From Actinomycetota bacterium (lineage in GTDB: Bacteria; Actinomycetota; Actinomycetes; Streptosporangiales; Streptosporangiaceae), in NCBI GenBank assembly GCA_021324595.1, contig JAJPIV010000135.1:26571-90570 (forward strand): 64,000 nucleotides of DNA, in the 5' to 3' direction. A program made the translations under genes and the position numbers. Positions 9,229-16,238 of this stretch are shown piece after piece. Position 1 is the stretch's first letter, and each line of letters opens with the position of its first letter. Below the pieces are notes generated by a model that saw nothing but the letters and a program-made list of their open reading frames with translations, was not told the origin of the DNA and searched no databases.

Positions 9229-11124
9229 TCAGGAACCGGGCTCGCGCCCGCCGCGGGCGCGGAGCCTGGCCCGTTCCCTGGCGCCGAGCACGGTCTTGCG
9301 GAGCCTGATCGCGGACGGGGTCACCTCGACGCACTCATCGTCGGCGCAGAACTCCAGCGCTTGCTCCAGGCTCAGCGCCCTGGGCGGGACCAGCCGCTCG
9401 AGCTCCTCCCCGGTGGACTGGCGCATGTTCGTGAGCTTCCTCTCCCGGGAGATGTTGACGTCCATGTCCTCGGGCCGCGCGTTCTCCCCCACGATCATGC
9501 CCTCGTAGACCTGCGTGCCCGGCTCCACGAACAGCGTGCCCCGCTCCTGGAGCGAGAACATCGCGTAGGCGGTGGCCACGCCCGCCCGGTCGGCGACCAG
9601 GGAGCCGGTCGCCCGCACCCGCATCGGCCCGGCCCACGGCTCGTACCCGTCGAAGACGTGGTGCGCGATCCCGGTGCCCCGGGTCTCGGTGAGGAACTGG
9701 GTGCGGAACCCGATCAGCCCGCGCGCAGGCACGGTGAAGTCGAGCCTGACCCAGCCGCTGCCATGGCGGCTCATCCTCTCCATGCGGCCCCTGCGGACGG
9801 CGAGCAGGCCGGCTACCGCCCCCAGGTACTCCTCGGGAACGTCGACGGCCAGGCGCTCGGCCGGCTCGTGCAGCCTCCCGTCGATCTCGCGAGTCACCAC
9901 CCTCGGCCGGCCCACGGTCAGCTCGAATCCCTCCCGGCGCATCGTCTCGACCAGCACGGCCAGGGCCAGCTCGCCGCGCCCCTGCACCTCCCAGGTGTCC
10001 GGCCGCTCGGTCGGCAGCACGCGGATCGAGACGTTGCCGACCAGCTCGGCGTCGAGCCGGTCCTTGACCATCCGCGCGGTCACCTTCGTCGCCGGCCGGC
10101 CCCGGCCGGCGACCGATCCGCCGGCCAGGGGCGAGGTGTTCACCCCGATCGTCATCGAGATCGCCGGCTCGTCCACGGTGATCAGCGGCAGCGGCCTCGG
10201 GTCGTCGGGGTCGGCCAGCGTCTCGCCGATCATGATCTCGCCGATCCCCGCCACGGCGACGATGTCCCCGGCACTGGCGCTCGGGGCCGGCACCCGCTCC
10301 AGGGCCCGCGTCCTGAAGAGCCCGGAGACCCGCACGCGCTCCAGCGAGCCGTCGCGGCGGCACCAGGCCACCTGCTGGCCCCGGGTGAGCACGCCGGAGA
10401 CGATCCGGCACAGCGCGATCCGGCCCAGGTAGGATGACGAGTCCAGGTTTGTGACGTGGGCGCGCAGCGGCGCGCGAGGGTCGTAGGACGGGGCGGGGAC
10501 GTGCCGCGCGATCGCATCGAACAGCGGCCCGAGGTCGGGGCTGTCGGGCAGGGCTCCATCGGCGGGACGGCGCAGCGACGCCCGGCCGGCCCGCGCGCTC
10601 GCGTACACGACCGGGAAGTCGATCTGCTCCTCGGTCGCGTCCAGGTCGAGGAACAGCTCGTAGCAGGCGTCGGTGACCTCGGCGATCCGCGCGTCGGGCC
10701 GGTCCACCTTGTTGATCACCAGGATCACCGGCAGCTTGGCCTCGAGGGTCTTGCGCAGCACGAACCTGGTCTGCGGCAGCGGCCCCTCGCTGGCGTCCAC
10801 CAGGAGCAGCACCCCGTCGGCCATGGACAGGCCGCGCTCCACCTCGCCGCCGAAGTCGGCGTGCCCCGGCGTGTCGATGATGTTGATCGTGAGGCCGCCA
10901 CGGCTGACCGCGGTGTTCTTGGCCAGGATCGTGATGCCCTTCTCGCGCTCCAGGTCACCGGAGTCGAGCACGCGCTCGGCGACCCGGGCGCCCGCGCGGA
11001 ACGCCCCGGACTGCCACAGCATCGCATCGACCAGCGTGGTCTTGCCATGGTCGACGTGCGCGACGATCGCGACGTTGCGCAGGTCGCCGCGGACGGCGAG
11101 GCTGCCGCCGGAGGCTGCGGGCAT
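9229..11124 (-). CDS. typA: Ribosome-associated translational GTPase BipA/TypA
   Basis: 631 residues, the usual TypA length. The GTPase domain shows G1 AHVDHGKTT, G3 DTPGHADFGGEV and G4 NKVDR. It is followed by the EF-G-like domains II, III and V and the TypA-specific C-terminal domain (RQSTGEELERLVPP, ALEFCADDECVEVTP). TypA is a ribosome-binding GTPase involved in stress adaptation and in assembly of the large subunit. ATG 11122-11124 puts the G1 motif near residue 20. The gene is monocistronic by context: uppP converges downstream, and upstream there is a 170-base divergent gap before the redox cluster. Confidence 0.93.
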   Translation of the reverse strand: MPAASGGSLAVRGDLRNVAIVAHVDHGKTTLVDAMLWQSGAFRAGARVAERVLDSGDLEREKGITILAKNTAVSRGGLTINIIDTPGHADFGGEVERGLSMADGVLLLVDASEGPLPQTRFVLRKTLEAKLPVILVINKVDRPDARIAEVTDACYELFLDLDATEEQIDFPVVYASARAGRASLRRPADGALPDSPDLGPLFDAIARHVPAPSYDPRAPLRAHVTNLDSSSYLGRIALCRIVSGVLTRGQQVAWCRRDGSLERVRVSGLFRTRALERVPAPSASAGDIVAVAGIGEIMIGETLADPDDPRPLPLITVDEPAISMTIGVNTSPLAGGSVAGRGRPATKVTARMVKDRLDAELVGNVSIRVLPTERPDTWEVQGRGELALAVLVETMRREGFELTVGRPRVVTREIDGRLHEPAERLAVDVPEEYLGAVAGLLAVRRGRMERMSRHGSGWVRLDFTVPARGLIGFRTQFLTETRGTGIAHHVFDGYEPWAGPMRVRATGSLVADRAGVATAYAMFSLQERGTLFVEPGTQVYEGMIVGENARPEDMDVNISRERKLTNMRQSTGEELERLVPPRALSLEQALEFCADDECVEVTPSAIRLRKTVLGARERARLRARGGREPGS

Positions 11125-11252
11125 GCGGGGCCGCTCCTGGTGGGTGGCGGGGAACGCGCCGACTGACGCCGCTCCAGTCTACCCGCCCCGCCGCGCCGGC
11201 CCGGCCAGGGCCATCTCGCCGGCGCCCGCCGCGATGGCGCTTGCTTGAGCCG

Positions 11253-11272
11253 TTCTTGGGGATTCCTTAACG
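11253..11272 (+). promoter_or_regulatory. Direct-repeat element upstream of the redox operon
   Basis: TTCTTGGGGATTCCTTAACG holds two similar half-sites, TTCTT at 11253 and TCCTT at 11264, 11 bases apart. That is one helical turn, the arrangement used by OmpR-family regulators. It lies 22 bases before the start at 11295. A related TTAAG/TTCGTAA stretch is present at the response-regulator promoter region (15416-15432). Binding by the neighbouring OmpR-type regulator is inferred, not shown. Confidence 0.3.
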
Positions 11273-11294
11273 CTCCCCCCGGTTGGCTGTGCCC

Positions 11295-11714
11295 ATGAGG
11301 CAACGCGATCGCCTTGGCGCGCAGCGCGACGATGGCCTGAGGCGGCTGTCCACCCTGACCTGGCGGGCGTCCCTGCTGAGCGTCGTCGGCCTGGTCGGGT
11401 TCATGAACCTGTTCCACTCCTCGGCGGCGCCCGCCGCGGCGCCGGCCGCCACTCCCGCGCCCGACCCGAGCGCCACCCCTCCCCCCTCTCCCTCCCCCTC
11501 CCGCCCGGCCACGGCCGGCCATTACCGGGCGCACCGCGCGAGCGCGTCCGGCAGGCACCGGGCGGCTGCCCGGCGCAAGCCCGGTCCGAGCAGCCATGCC
11601 GCGGCGCAGCCAAGCCCGGCCCCCACGCTGACCAGGTCGCCGAGCCCGCCCGCGCCGAGCCCGACGCCCGCCCCCGCCCACTCGACGACCAGCGGCTCCG
11701 CCGCCGCCGGCTGA
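11295..11714 (+). CDS. Pro/Ala/Ser-rich single-pass membrane protein of unknown function
   Basis: 139 residues from ATG 11295 (a second possible start is at 11283). A basic head (MRQRDRLGAQRDDGLRRL) is followed by one hydrophobic segment, about residues 27-43 (ASLLSVVGLVGFMNLF), and then a low-complexity tail of Pro, Ala, Ser, Thr and His, probably disordered and exported. It is the first gene of the ApbE/ferric-reductase cluster, ending 52 bases before apbE. There is no recognised domain. FMN-accepting proteins of such clusters carry a conserved S/T-G-A-S/T motif, and the tail here has only a poor resemblance (STTSGSAAAG), so calling it a flavinylation target would be speculation. Confidence 0.55.
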   Translation: MRQRDRLGAQRDDGLRRLSTLTWRASLLSVVGLVGFMNLFHSSAAPAAAPAATPAPDPSATPPPSPSPSRPATAGHYRAHRASASGRHRAAARRKPGPSSHAAAQPSPAPTLTRSPSPPAPSPTPAPAHSTTSGSAAAG

Positions 11715-11766
11715 CGCCCGCACCGGCCCGCCCGGGATGCTCCCGGCACCGACCCCTGTCACTGCC

Positions 11767-12744
11767 ATGACCACTGCTGCCCGAACGCGCGCCACGGCTC
11801 CTGCCCGGCGCCGTGGCCAGGCGATCACGCTGGCCCGGCCCGCCGTCCCCGGGGTCGCCGGGCGGGCGATCAGAGCCCTCGGCACGTTCTGCTCGGTCCT
11901 GGTCACCAACCCTGCCCGGCTCGACGCGGCGAGCCAGGTCCTCGCCGAGCACCTGGCCGCGATCGACCTGGCATGCTCGCGGTTCCGCCCGGACTCGGAG
12001 CTGTCGGCGCTGAACCGGGCGGGCGGGCGGGCCGTCCGGGTGAGCCCGCTGCTCGCACGGGCGCTGTCGGTCGCGCTCTGGGCGGCCGAGGTCACCGGCG
12101 GCGACGTCGACCCGACCTGCGGCCGGTCGCTCGCCAGCATCGGCTACGACCGCGACTTCGCCGAGGCAGCCGCCGGCACCTCCGAGCTCCCCGGGCCGGC
12201 CGAGCCCGCCGCGGGCTGGCGCCTGGTGGAACTCGATGCGCGAGGGCTCACCGCCCGGGTTCCCGCGGGTGTCGCCCTCGACCTCGGGGCCACCGCGAAG
12301 GCGCTCGCCGCCGACCTGGCGGCGCAGGCGATCAGCGCACGGCTGGGCTGTGGCGCGCTCGTCAACCTCGGAGGCGACATCGCCATCCGGGGGGACCCGC
12401 CCGGCGGCGGCTGGCGGATCGCCGTCGACGACGGCGTGACCAGCGCCCCGGTGGTCGTGGTCCGTTCCGGCGGCGTGGCCACGTCGTGCCCGTCGGTGCG
12501 CGAGTGGCGCCGGGGCGGCCGGCACCTGCACCACATCGTGGTGCCCGGTACCGGCGAGCCAGCCGAGATCCACTGGGCTGGCGTCTCGGTGGCCGCCGCG
12601 ACCTGCACCGACGCCAACGTCGCGAGCACCGCGTCGGTCATCCGGGGCAGGCGGGCGCCGGCCTGGCTGGAAGGCATGGGGCTGGCCGCCAGGCTCACCA
12701 GGCCCGACGGGGCGGTCGTCACCACGGGAGGGTGGCCGGCATGA
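11767..12744 (+). CDS. apbE: FAD:protein FMN transferase
   Basis: 325 residues from ATG 11767 (ATG 11737 in the same frame is an alternative; neither has a strong ribosome-binding site). ApbE enzymes move FMN from FAD onto Ser/Thr of target proteins. The family landmarks are ALGTFCSVLVT at the start, GGDVDPTCG, the Mg-binding/active segment LDLGATAKALAAD (DxGxxAKG-like), LVNLGGDIAIRG, and the C-terminal TDANVASTAS. There is no lipobox or clear signal peptide, so it is likely cytoplasmic, unlike periplasmic ApbE of Gram-negatives. Its TGA overlaps the ATG of the next gene (ATGA), which implies an operon. No FMN_bind protein is seen nearby, so the substrate is unknown. Confidence 0.85.
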   Translation: MTTAARTRATAPARRRGQAITLARPAVPGVAGRAIRALGTFCSVLVTNPARLDAASQVLAEHLAAIDLACSRFRPDSELSALNRAGGRAVRVSPLLARALSVALWAAEVTGGDVDPTCGRSLASIGYDRDFAEAAAGTSELPGPAEPAAGWRLVELDARGLTARVPAGVALDLGATAKALAADLAAQAISARLGCGALVNLGGDIAIRGDPPGGGWRIAVDDGVTSAPVVVVRSGGVATSCPSVREWRRGGRHLHHIVVPGTGEPAEIHWAGVSVAAATCTDANVASTASVIRGRRAPAWLEGMGLAARLTRPDGAVVTTGGWPA

Positions 12745-13298
12745 GCTCGTTCTCGCACGGGCCGTTCCTGTGGTACGCCACCAGGGCGGCGGGCCTGGTC
12801 ACCCTGGTCCTGCTCACCGCCAGCATGGCGCTCGGCATCCTGAACGCGGGCCGCTTCCGCACCCGCCGCTGGCCCAGGTTCCTGGTGCAGGGACTGCACC
12901 GGAACCTGTCCCTGCTCGCCCTCGCCTTCCTCGCCCTGCACATCGGCACCACGGTGATCGACACCTACGTGTCGATCGGGCTGCCCGATGCGCTCATCCC
13001 GTTCCTCTCCCCGTACAAGCGGTTCTGGCTCGGCCTCGGCGCGCTGGCGTCCGACCTGATGATCGTCCTGGCCGTCACCAGCGTGACCCGGCTGCACCTG
13101 GGCCACCGCGCCTGGCGCCTGATCCACTGGGCCGGGTACCTGTGCTGGCCGGTGGCGGTCATGCACGGCCTGGGCACCGGCACCGACCACGGCCGGGCCT
13201 GGATGGTCGGGCTCACGCTCGGCTGCGTGGCGGCCGTGGCAGGCGCGGCCGCCTACCGCGCCGCCCGGCTGCTCCCGGCGCGAAGGCTCGCCCGGTGA
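12741..13298 (+). CDS. Ferric-reductase-like transmembrane (heme b) protein
   Basis: 185 residues with five to six hydrophobic helices (about 8-30, 46-66, 87-108, 121-143 and 150-172). Histidines sit in helices where a ferric reductase/NOX-like b-type cytochrome would carry them: GLHRNLS, ALHIGTT, HRAWRLIHW and MHGLGTGTDH. It resembles the short ferric-reductase-like transmembrane domain proteins that accompany ApbE in actinomycetes. It probably moves electrons across the membrane between the flavin/Fe-S partners encoded downstream and an unknown acceptor. It overlaps apbE by four bases and the NuoF-like gene by four bases (GTGA), so translation is coupled. Confidence 0.8.
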   Translation: MSSFSHGPFLWYATRAAGLVTLVLLTASMALGILNAGRFRTRRWPRFLVQGLHRNLSLLALAFLALHIGTTVIDTYVSIGLPDALIPFLSPYKRFWLGLGALASDLMIVLAVTSVTRLHLGHRAWRLIHWAGYLCWPVAVMHGLGTGTDHGRAWMVGLTLGCVAAVAGAAAYRAARLLPARRLAR

Positions 13299-14626
13299 CG
13301 CTGCTCGCGCCGCGCCCCGTGCACCCCGGGCGCGCCCAAGGGCACCTGCCGAGGCTGCTGGCCGGGCTGGCCGACGGCTCGCGGGCCGGGCTCCACCTGC
13401 ATGAGGCCACCTTCGGGCCGCTGCCGCTCCCGGCAGAGCCGGCGAGCGCAGCGGCGCGCCGGGCCGCGTCCCGGCTGATCGACGTGGTCGAGCGGTCCGG
13501 GCTGACCGGCCGGGGCGGGGCGGGCTTCCCGACCGGGCGCAAGCTCCGCTCGGTCGCGGCCGGCCACGGCCCCGCCGTCGTGGTCGCCAACGGCTGCGAG
13601 GGGGAGCCCGCCAGCCGGAAGGACCGGCTCCTGCTGTCCCGGGCCCCGCACCTGGTGCTGGACGGCGTGGCACTGGCCGCGTTCGCCGTCGGGGCGTCGC
13701 AGGCCTACGTCGCCGTGCACGCCGGCGAGGAGCGGCTGGCCGCCGGCCTGGAGGCCGCCGTGCAGGCCAGGGAGGTGGCCGGCATCGACCCGGTCCCGGT
13801 CCGGATCGTCCGGGTCGAGCCGCGCTACGTGGCGAGCGAGCAGACCGCGATCGTGCAGCGCATCAACGACGGGCCCGGCCTGCCCACGTTCACCCCGCCC
13901 CGGACGCATGAGCGCGGGGTCGGCGGCCGCCCCACCGCCGTGAACAACGTGGAGACGCTCGCCCACCTGGCGCTGATCGCCCGGTACGGGAACTCCTGGT
14001 TCCGCCAGGCGGGGGTCCCGTCGGCGCCGGGAACCGCGCTGGTGACCGTGAGCGGGTCGGTCGCGCGGCCCGGAGTCTACGAGATCGAGCTCGGCACGCC
14101 GGCCGGCGAGGTGCTCATGATCGCCGGCGGGCCGACCGAGCGCCCCCAGGCGATCCTGGTGGGCGGGTACTTCGGGACGTGGCTGCCGGCCGAGGCCGCC
14201 TGGCCGGCGCCGCTGTCCCACCCGGGCCTGCGATCGGTCGGCGCGGCGATGGGGGCGGGCATCATCGTCGCGCTGCCTGAGTCCTCGTGCGGGCTCGCCG
14301 AGACCGCCCGGGTCGTCAGGTACCTCGCGGACGAGAGCGCCGGCCAGTGCGGACCGTGCGCGTTCGGGCTGCCCGCGCTCGCCGACGCCCTCGCCGACCT
14401 GGCATACCACGGCGGGCGGGGTGACGCCGCGGAGCGGATCTCGCGGCTGATCCGGCTCATCGAGGGGCGCGGAGCGTGCCGCCACCCCGATGGCGCGACC
14501 CAGCTCGCGGGCAGCGCCCTTGCCGCGTTCGGGGACGATGCGCGCTGGCACGGCCGGCGCGGGCCGTGCCATGGCGTCCAGCGCCCGCCGGTGCTGCCCG
14601 TGCCGGGGGACGTGGAGTACTGGTGA
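13295..14626 (+). CDS. NuoF-like flavoprotein/iron-sulfur protein (NADH dehydrogenase F family)
   Basis: 443 residues from GTG 13295. GRGGAGFPTGRK (FMN/NADH binding), NGCEGEPASRKDR, the VNNVETLAHL segment and an SLBB-type region (about 240-300) follow the NuoF/HoxF order. The C-terminal Fe-S domain has ESAGQCGPCAFG (Cys352, Cys355) and GACRHPDG (Cys395). The canonical motif is ESCGxCxPC followed by a distant Cys, so the first ligand is Ala349 here and only three of four cysteines remain. It presumably passes electrons from NAD(P)H or ferredoxin to the membrane cytochrome. It overlaps both neighbours by four bases. The donor is not determinable from sequence. Confidence 0.82.
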   Translation: MTLLAPRPVHPGRAQGHLPRLLAGLADGSRAGLHLHEATFGPLPLPAEPASAAARRAASRLIDVVERSGLTGRGGAGFPTGRKLRSVAAGHGPAVVVANGCEGEPASRKDRLLLSRAPHLVLDGVALAAFAVGASQAYVAVHAGEERLAAGLEAAVQAREVAGIDPVPVRIVRVEPRYVASEQTAIVQRINDGPGLPTFTPPRTHERGVGGRPTAVNNVETLAHLALIARYGNSWFRQAGVPSAPGTALVTVSGSVARPGVYEIELGTPAGEVLMIAGGPTERPQAILVGGYFGTWLPAEAAWPAPLSHPGLRSVGAAMGAGIIVALPESSCGLAETARVVRYLADESAGQCGPCAFGLPALADALADLAYHGGRGDAAERISRLIRLIEGRGACRHPDGATQLAGSALAAFGDDARWHGRRGPCHGVQRPPVLPVPGDVEYW

Positions 14627-14832
14627 GCCAGCGCCTGCGGGTCAATCCGATCATGTGCGCCGGCCACGGGATGTGCGCCGAGCTGCTCCCCGAGCTGATC
14701 ACCCTGGACCCGTGGGGCTACCCGATCATCGCACGCGGGCCGGTCCCAGACGAGCTGACCCCGATGGCCAGCCGCGCCGCCGCCGCATGCCCGACGCTCG
14801 CGCTGCTGATCGTCGAGGAAGAGGGCCGCTAG
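14623..14832 (+). CDS. Small 3-cysteine ferredoxin
   Basis: 69 residues from GTG 14623, overlapping the NuoF-like gene by four bases. The three cysteines, Cys12 and Cys18 in MCAGHGMCAEL and Cys56 in AACPTLAL, have the spacing of the actinobacterial [3Fe-4S]-type ferredoxins that usually serve cytochromes P450. The LDPWGYP segment between them is also typical. It is the last gene of the redox operon and is a likely one-electron partner of the NuoF-like protein. A [4Fe-4S] centre completed by an outside ligand cannot be excluded. The stop is 11 bases from the convergent stop of the next gene. Confidence 0.78.
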   Translation: MSQRLRVNPIMCAGHGMCAELLPELITLDPWGYPIIARGPVPDELTPMASRAAAACPTLALLIVEEEGR

Positions 14833-14843
14833 GGCGGGCGCCG

Positions 14844-15392
14844 TCAGCTGTCCTGCTGCTCACCGGCCCCGGTCAGGGCCGCGACCTGCTTGACCGGGAC
14901 GTCACCGCGGCAGGTCACGGTGAGCACCATGCCGCCCTGTGAACCGCGGAAGGTCACCGTGGCGGCCCTCGCGGGCCCGCGGGCCACCCCCGTCGCCTCG
15001 AAGCCCTGCTGCGGGCTCCAGTAGACCAGGTACGCCTCGCCGTGCCCGCAGGTCGCGACCGCGGTGCCATCGCTGGTCACTAGCATCTCGCCCGGCGGCG
15101 AGGGCTGAGGGAGCACGGGACCGGCCGCCCGCGCGCCGCGGCGCGCACCGGGGCGCGCCGCGGCCGGTGGCGCGGCGGGGGACGGTGAGCCGGCCGGATG
15201 CGCGCGGGCGGGCGGCCGCTCGGAGCGCTCAAGAGCGAGCTCGGCGTTGACCGTGGCCACCGAGACCTGCCTGCTGTCCTGCTGCGCGAGCAGGTCCTGG
15301 CCGAGCTGGTCCACGGCGAGCAGGCTCCCGGCGGTGGCGGTGACCGCACCGAGCACCCACGCGCCCGCGCCGATGAGGATCCGGGGCGGCAC
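14844..15392 (-). CDS. Membrane-anchored/secreted protein of unknown function
   Basis: 182 residues from GTG 15390-15392. An N-terminal hydrophobic helix (about residues 5-27, ending ...LLAVDQL) is followed by LAQQDSRQVSVATVNAELA, a Pro/Ala-rich linker (about 58-98), and a C-terminal beta-rich domain with Cys residues in VATCGHGEAYLVYW and VLTVTCRGDV that could form a disulfide outside the cell. I recognise it only as a type of protein often found divergent from response-regulator genes in actinomycetes. It is divergent from the OmpR-type regulator at 15536 with a shared 143-base promoter region, and convergent with the ferredoxin, so it may be part of the same regulated unit. Confidence 0.6.
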   Translation of the reverse strand: MPPRILIGAGAWVLGAVTATAGSLLAVDQLGQDLLAQQDSRQVSVATVNAELALERSERPPARAHPAGSPSPAAPPAAARPGARRGARAAGPVLPQPSPPGEMLVTSDGTAVATCGHGEAYLVYWSPQQGFEATGVARGPARAATVTFRGSQGGMVLTVTCRGDVPVKQVAALTGAGEQQDS

Positions 15393-15415
15393 GGGATCAT
15401 TGTGGTCCCAGCGCG

Positions 15416-15432
15416 GTTAAGCCTTCGTAAAC
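15416..15432. promoter_or_regulatory. TTAAG/TTCGTAAAC element in the divergent control region
   Basis: GTTAAGCCTTCGTAAAC is an AT-richer patch in the 143-base gap between the divergent genes at 15392 (minus) and 15536 (plus). It resembles the element upstream of 11295 (whose reverse strand reads GTTAAGGAATCC). A possible -10, TACGCT, follows at 15446-15451 for the plus strand. The shared GTTAAG core suggests a common regulator, most simply the OmpR-type protein encoded next to it (autoregulation). This is inference from similarity of two short sites. Confidence 0.3.
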
Positions 15433-15535
15433 GGGGCCTCAACGGTACGCTGGCCGGCCGGGCCCGGGCCGGGCGGCCATGGTCATTTGCCCTGATCCGG
15501 CGCGGCGTGCCGGGCGCGCCCGCTACGTTCGCGGT

Positions 15536-16234
15536 GTGGCACAGCTGCTGCTCGTCGAGGACGATGCCGCGATCCGCAGCGCGCTCATCCGCGCGCTCTC
15601 CGAGCGTGGGCACGCGGTATCGAGCACGCCGAGCGCGATGGAGGCGCTGCAGCTGGTCGTCGATGCACCGCCCGACCTGATCATCCTGGACCTCGGGCTG
15701 CCCGACCTGGACGGCTATGAGGCGCTGCGGATGCTCCGGGCCGTCAGCACCGTTCCGGTCGTGGTGGCGACGGCCCGCGACGACGAGGCCGACATTGTCC
15801 GGGCGCTCGACGCGGGCGCAGACGACTACCTGGTCAAGCCGTTCGGGGCGGGCCAGATCGAGGCCCGGGTGCGGGCGGTGCTGCGCCGGGTGGCCGCCGA
15901 CGGCAAGGGCGCCGAGCCGATCGTCGTGGGCGCGCTCCGCCTCGACGGCCAGGCGCACGAGGCGACGCTGCACGGCCGCCGGCTTGACCTTTCCCGGCGG
16001 GAGTTCGATCTGCTGCACTACCTCGCCGCGCGGGCCGGGCAGGTGGTGACCAAGCGCGAGCTGCTGACCCAGGTGTGGCGCATGCCCTATGGCGGCGCGG
16101 ACAAGACCGTGGACGTGCATGTCTCGTGGCTGCGGCGCAAGCTCGGCGAGAGCGCGCAGCAGCCGGTCTACCTGCACACGATCCGGGGGGTCGGCATCAA
16201 GCTGGCCGTGCCACCGCAGCCGGAGCCGCGGTGA
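15536..16234 (+). CDS. OmpR/PhoB-family response regulator
   Basis: 232 residues from GTG 15536. The receiver domain (about 1-115) has the acidic pair Glu8-Asp9-Asp10, the phosphoacceptor Asp52 in LIILDLGLPD, the Thr switch in VVVATARDD, and the Lys in YLVKPFG. The C-terminal winged-helix domain (about 135-228) contains SRREFDLLHYLA, ELLTQVWR and KTVDVHVSWLRRKLGE, the DNA-recognition region. The partner kinase starts five bases after the stop, so the pair is cotranscribed. GTG 15536 was preferred to the upstream ATG because it places the first beta strand (LLLVEDD) right at the N-terminus, as in the family. Confidence 0.92.
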   Translation: MAQLLLVEDDAAIRSALIRALSERGHAVSSTPSAMEALQLVVDAPPDLIILDLGLPDLDGYEALRMLRAVSTVPVVVATARDDEADIVRALDAGADDYLVKPFGAGQIEARVRAVLRRVAADGKGAEPIVVGALRLDGQAHEATLHGRRLDLSRREFDLLHYLAARAGQVVTKRELLTQVWRMPYGGADKTVDVHVSWLRRKLGESAQQPVYLHTIRGVGIKLAVPPQPEPR

Positions 16235-16238
16235 TCTC

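Noticed and set aside
11590..11714. C-terminal STTSGSAAAG of the Pro-rich protein as an ApbE flavinylation site
   Set aside because: It lacks the S/T-G-A-S/T core and the surrounding FMN_bind domain; the whole tail is low-complexity.
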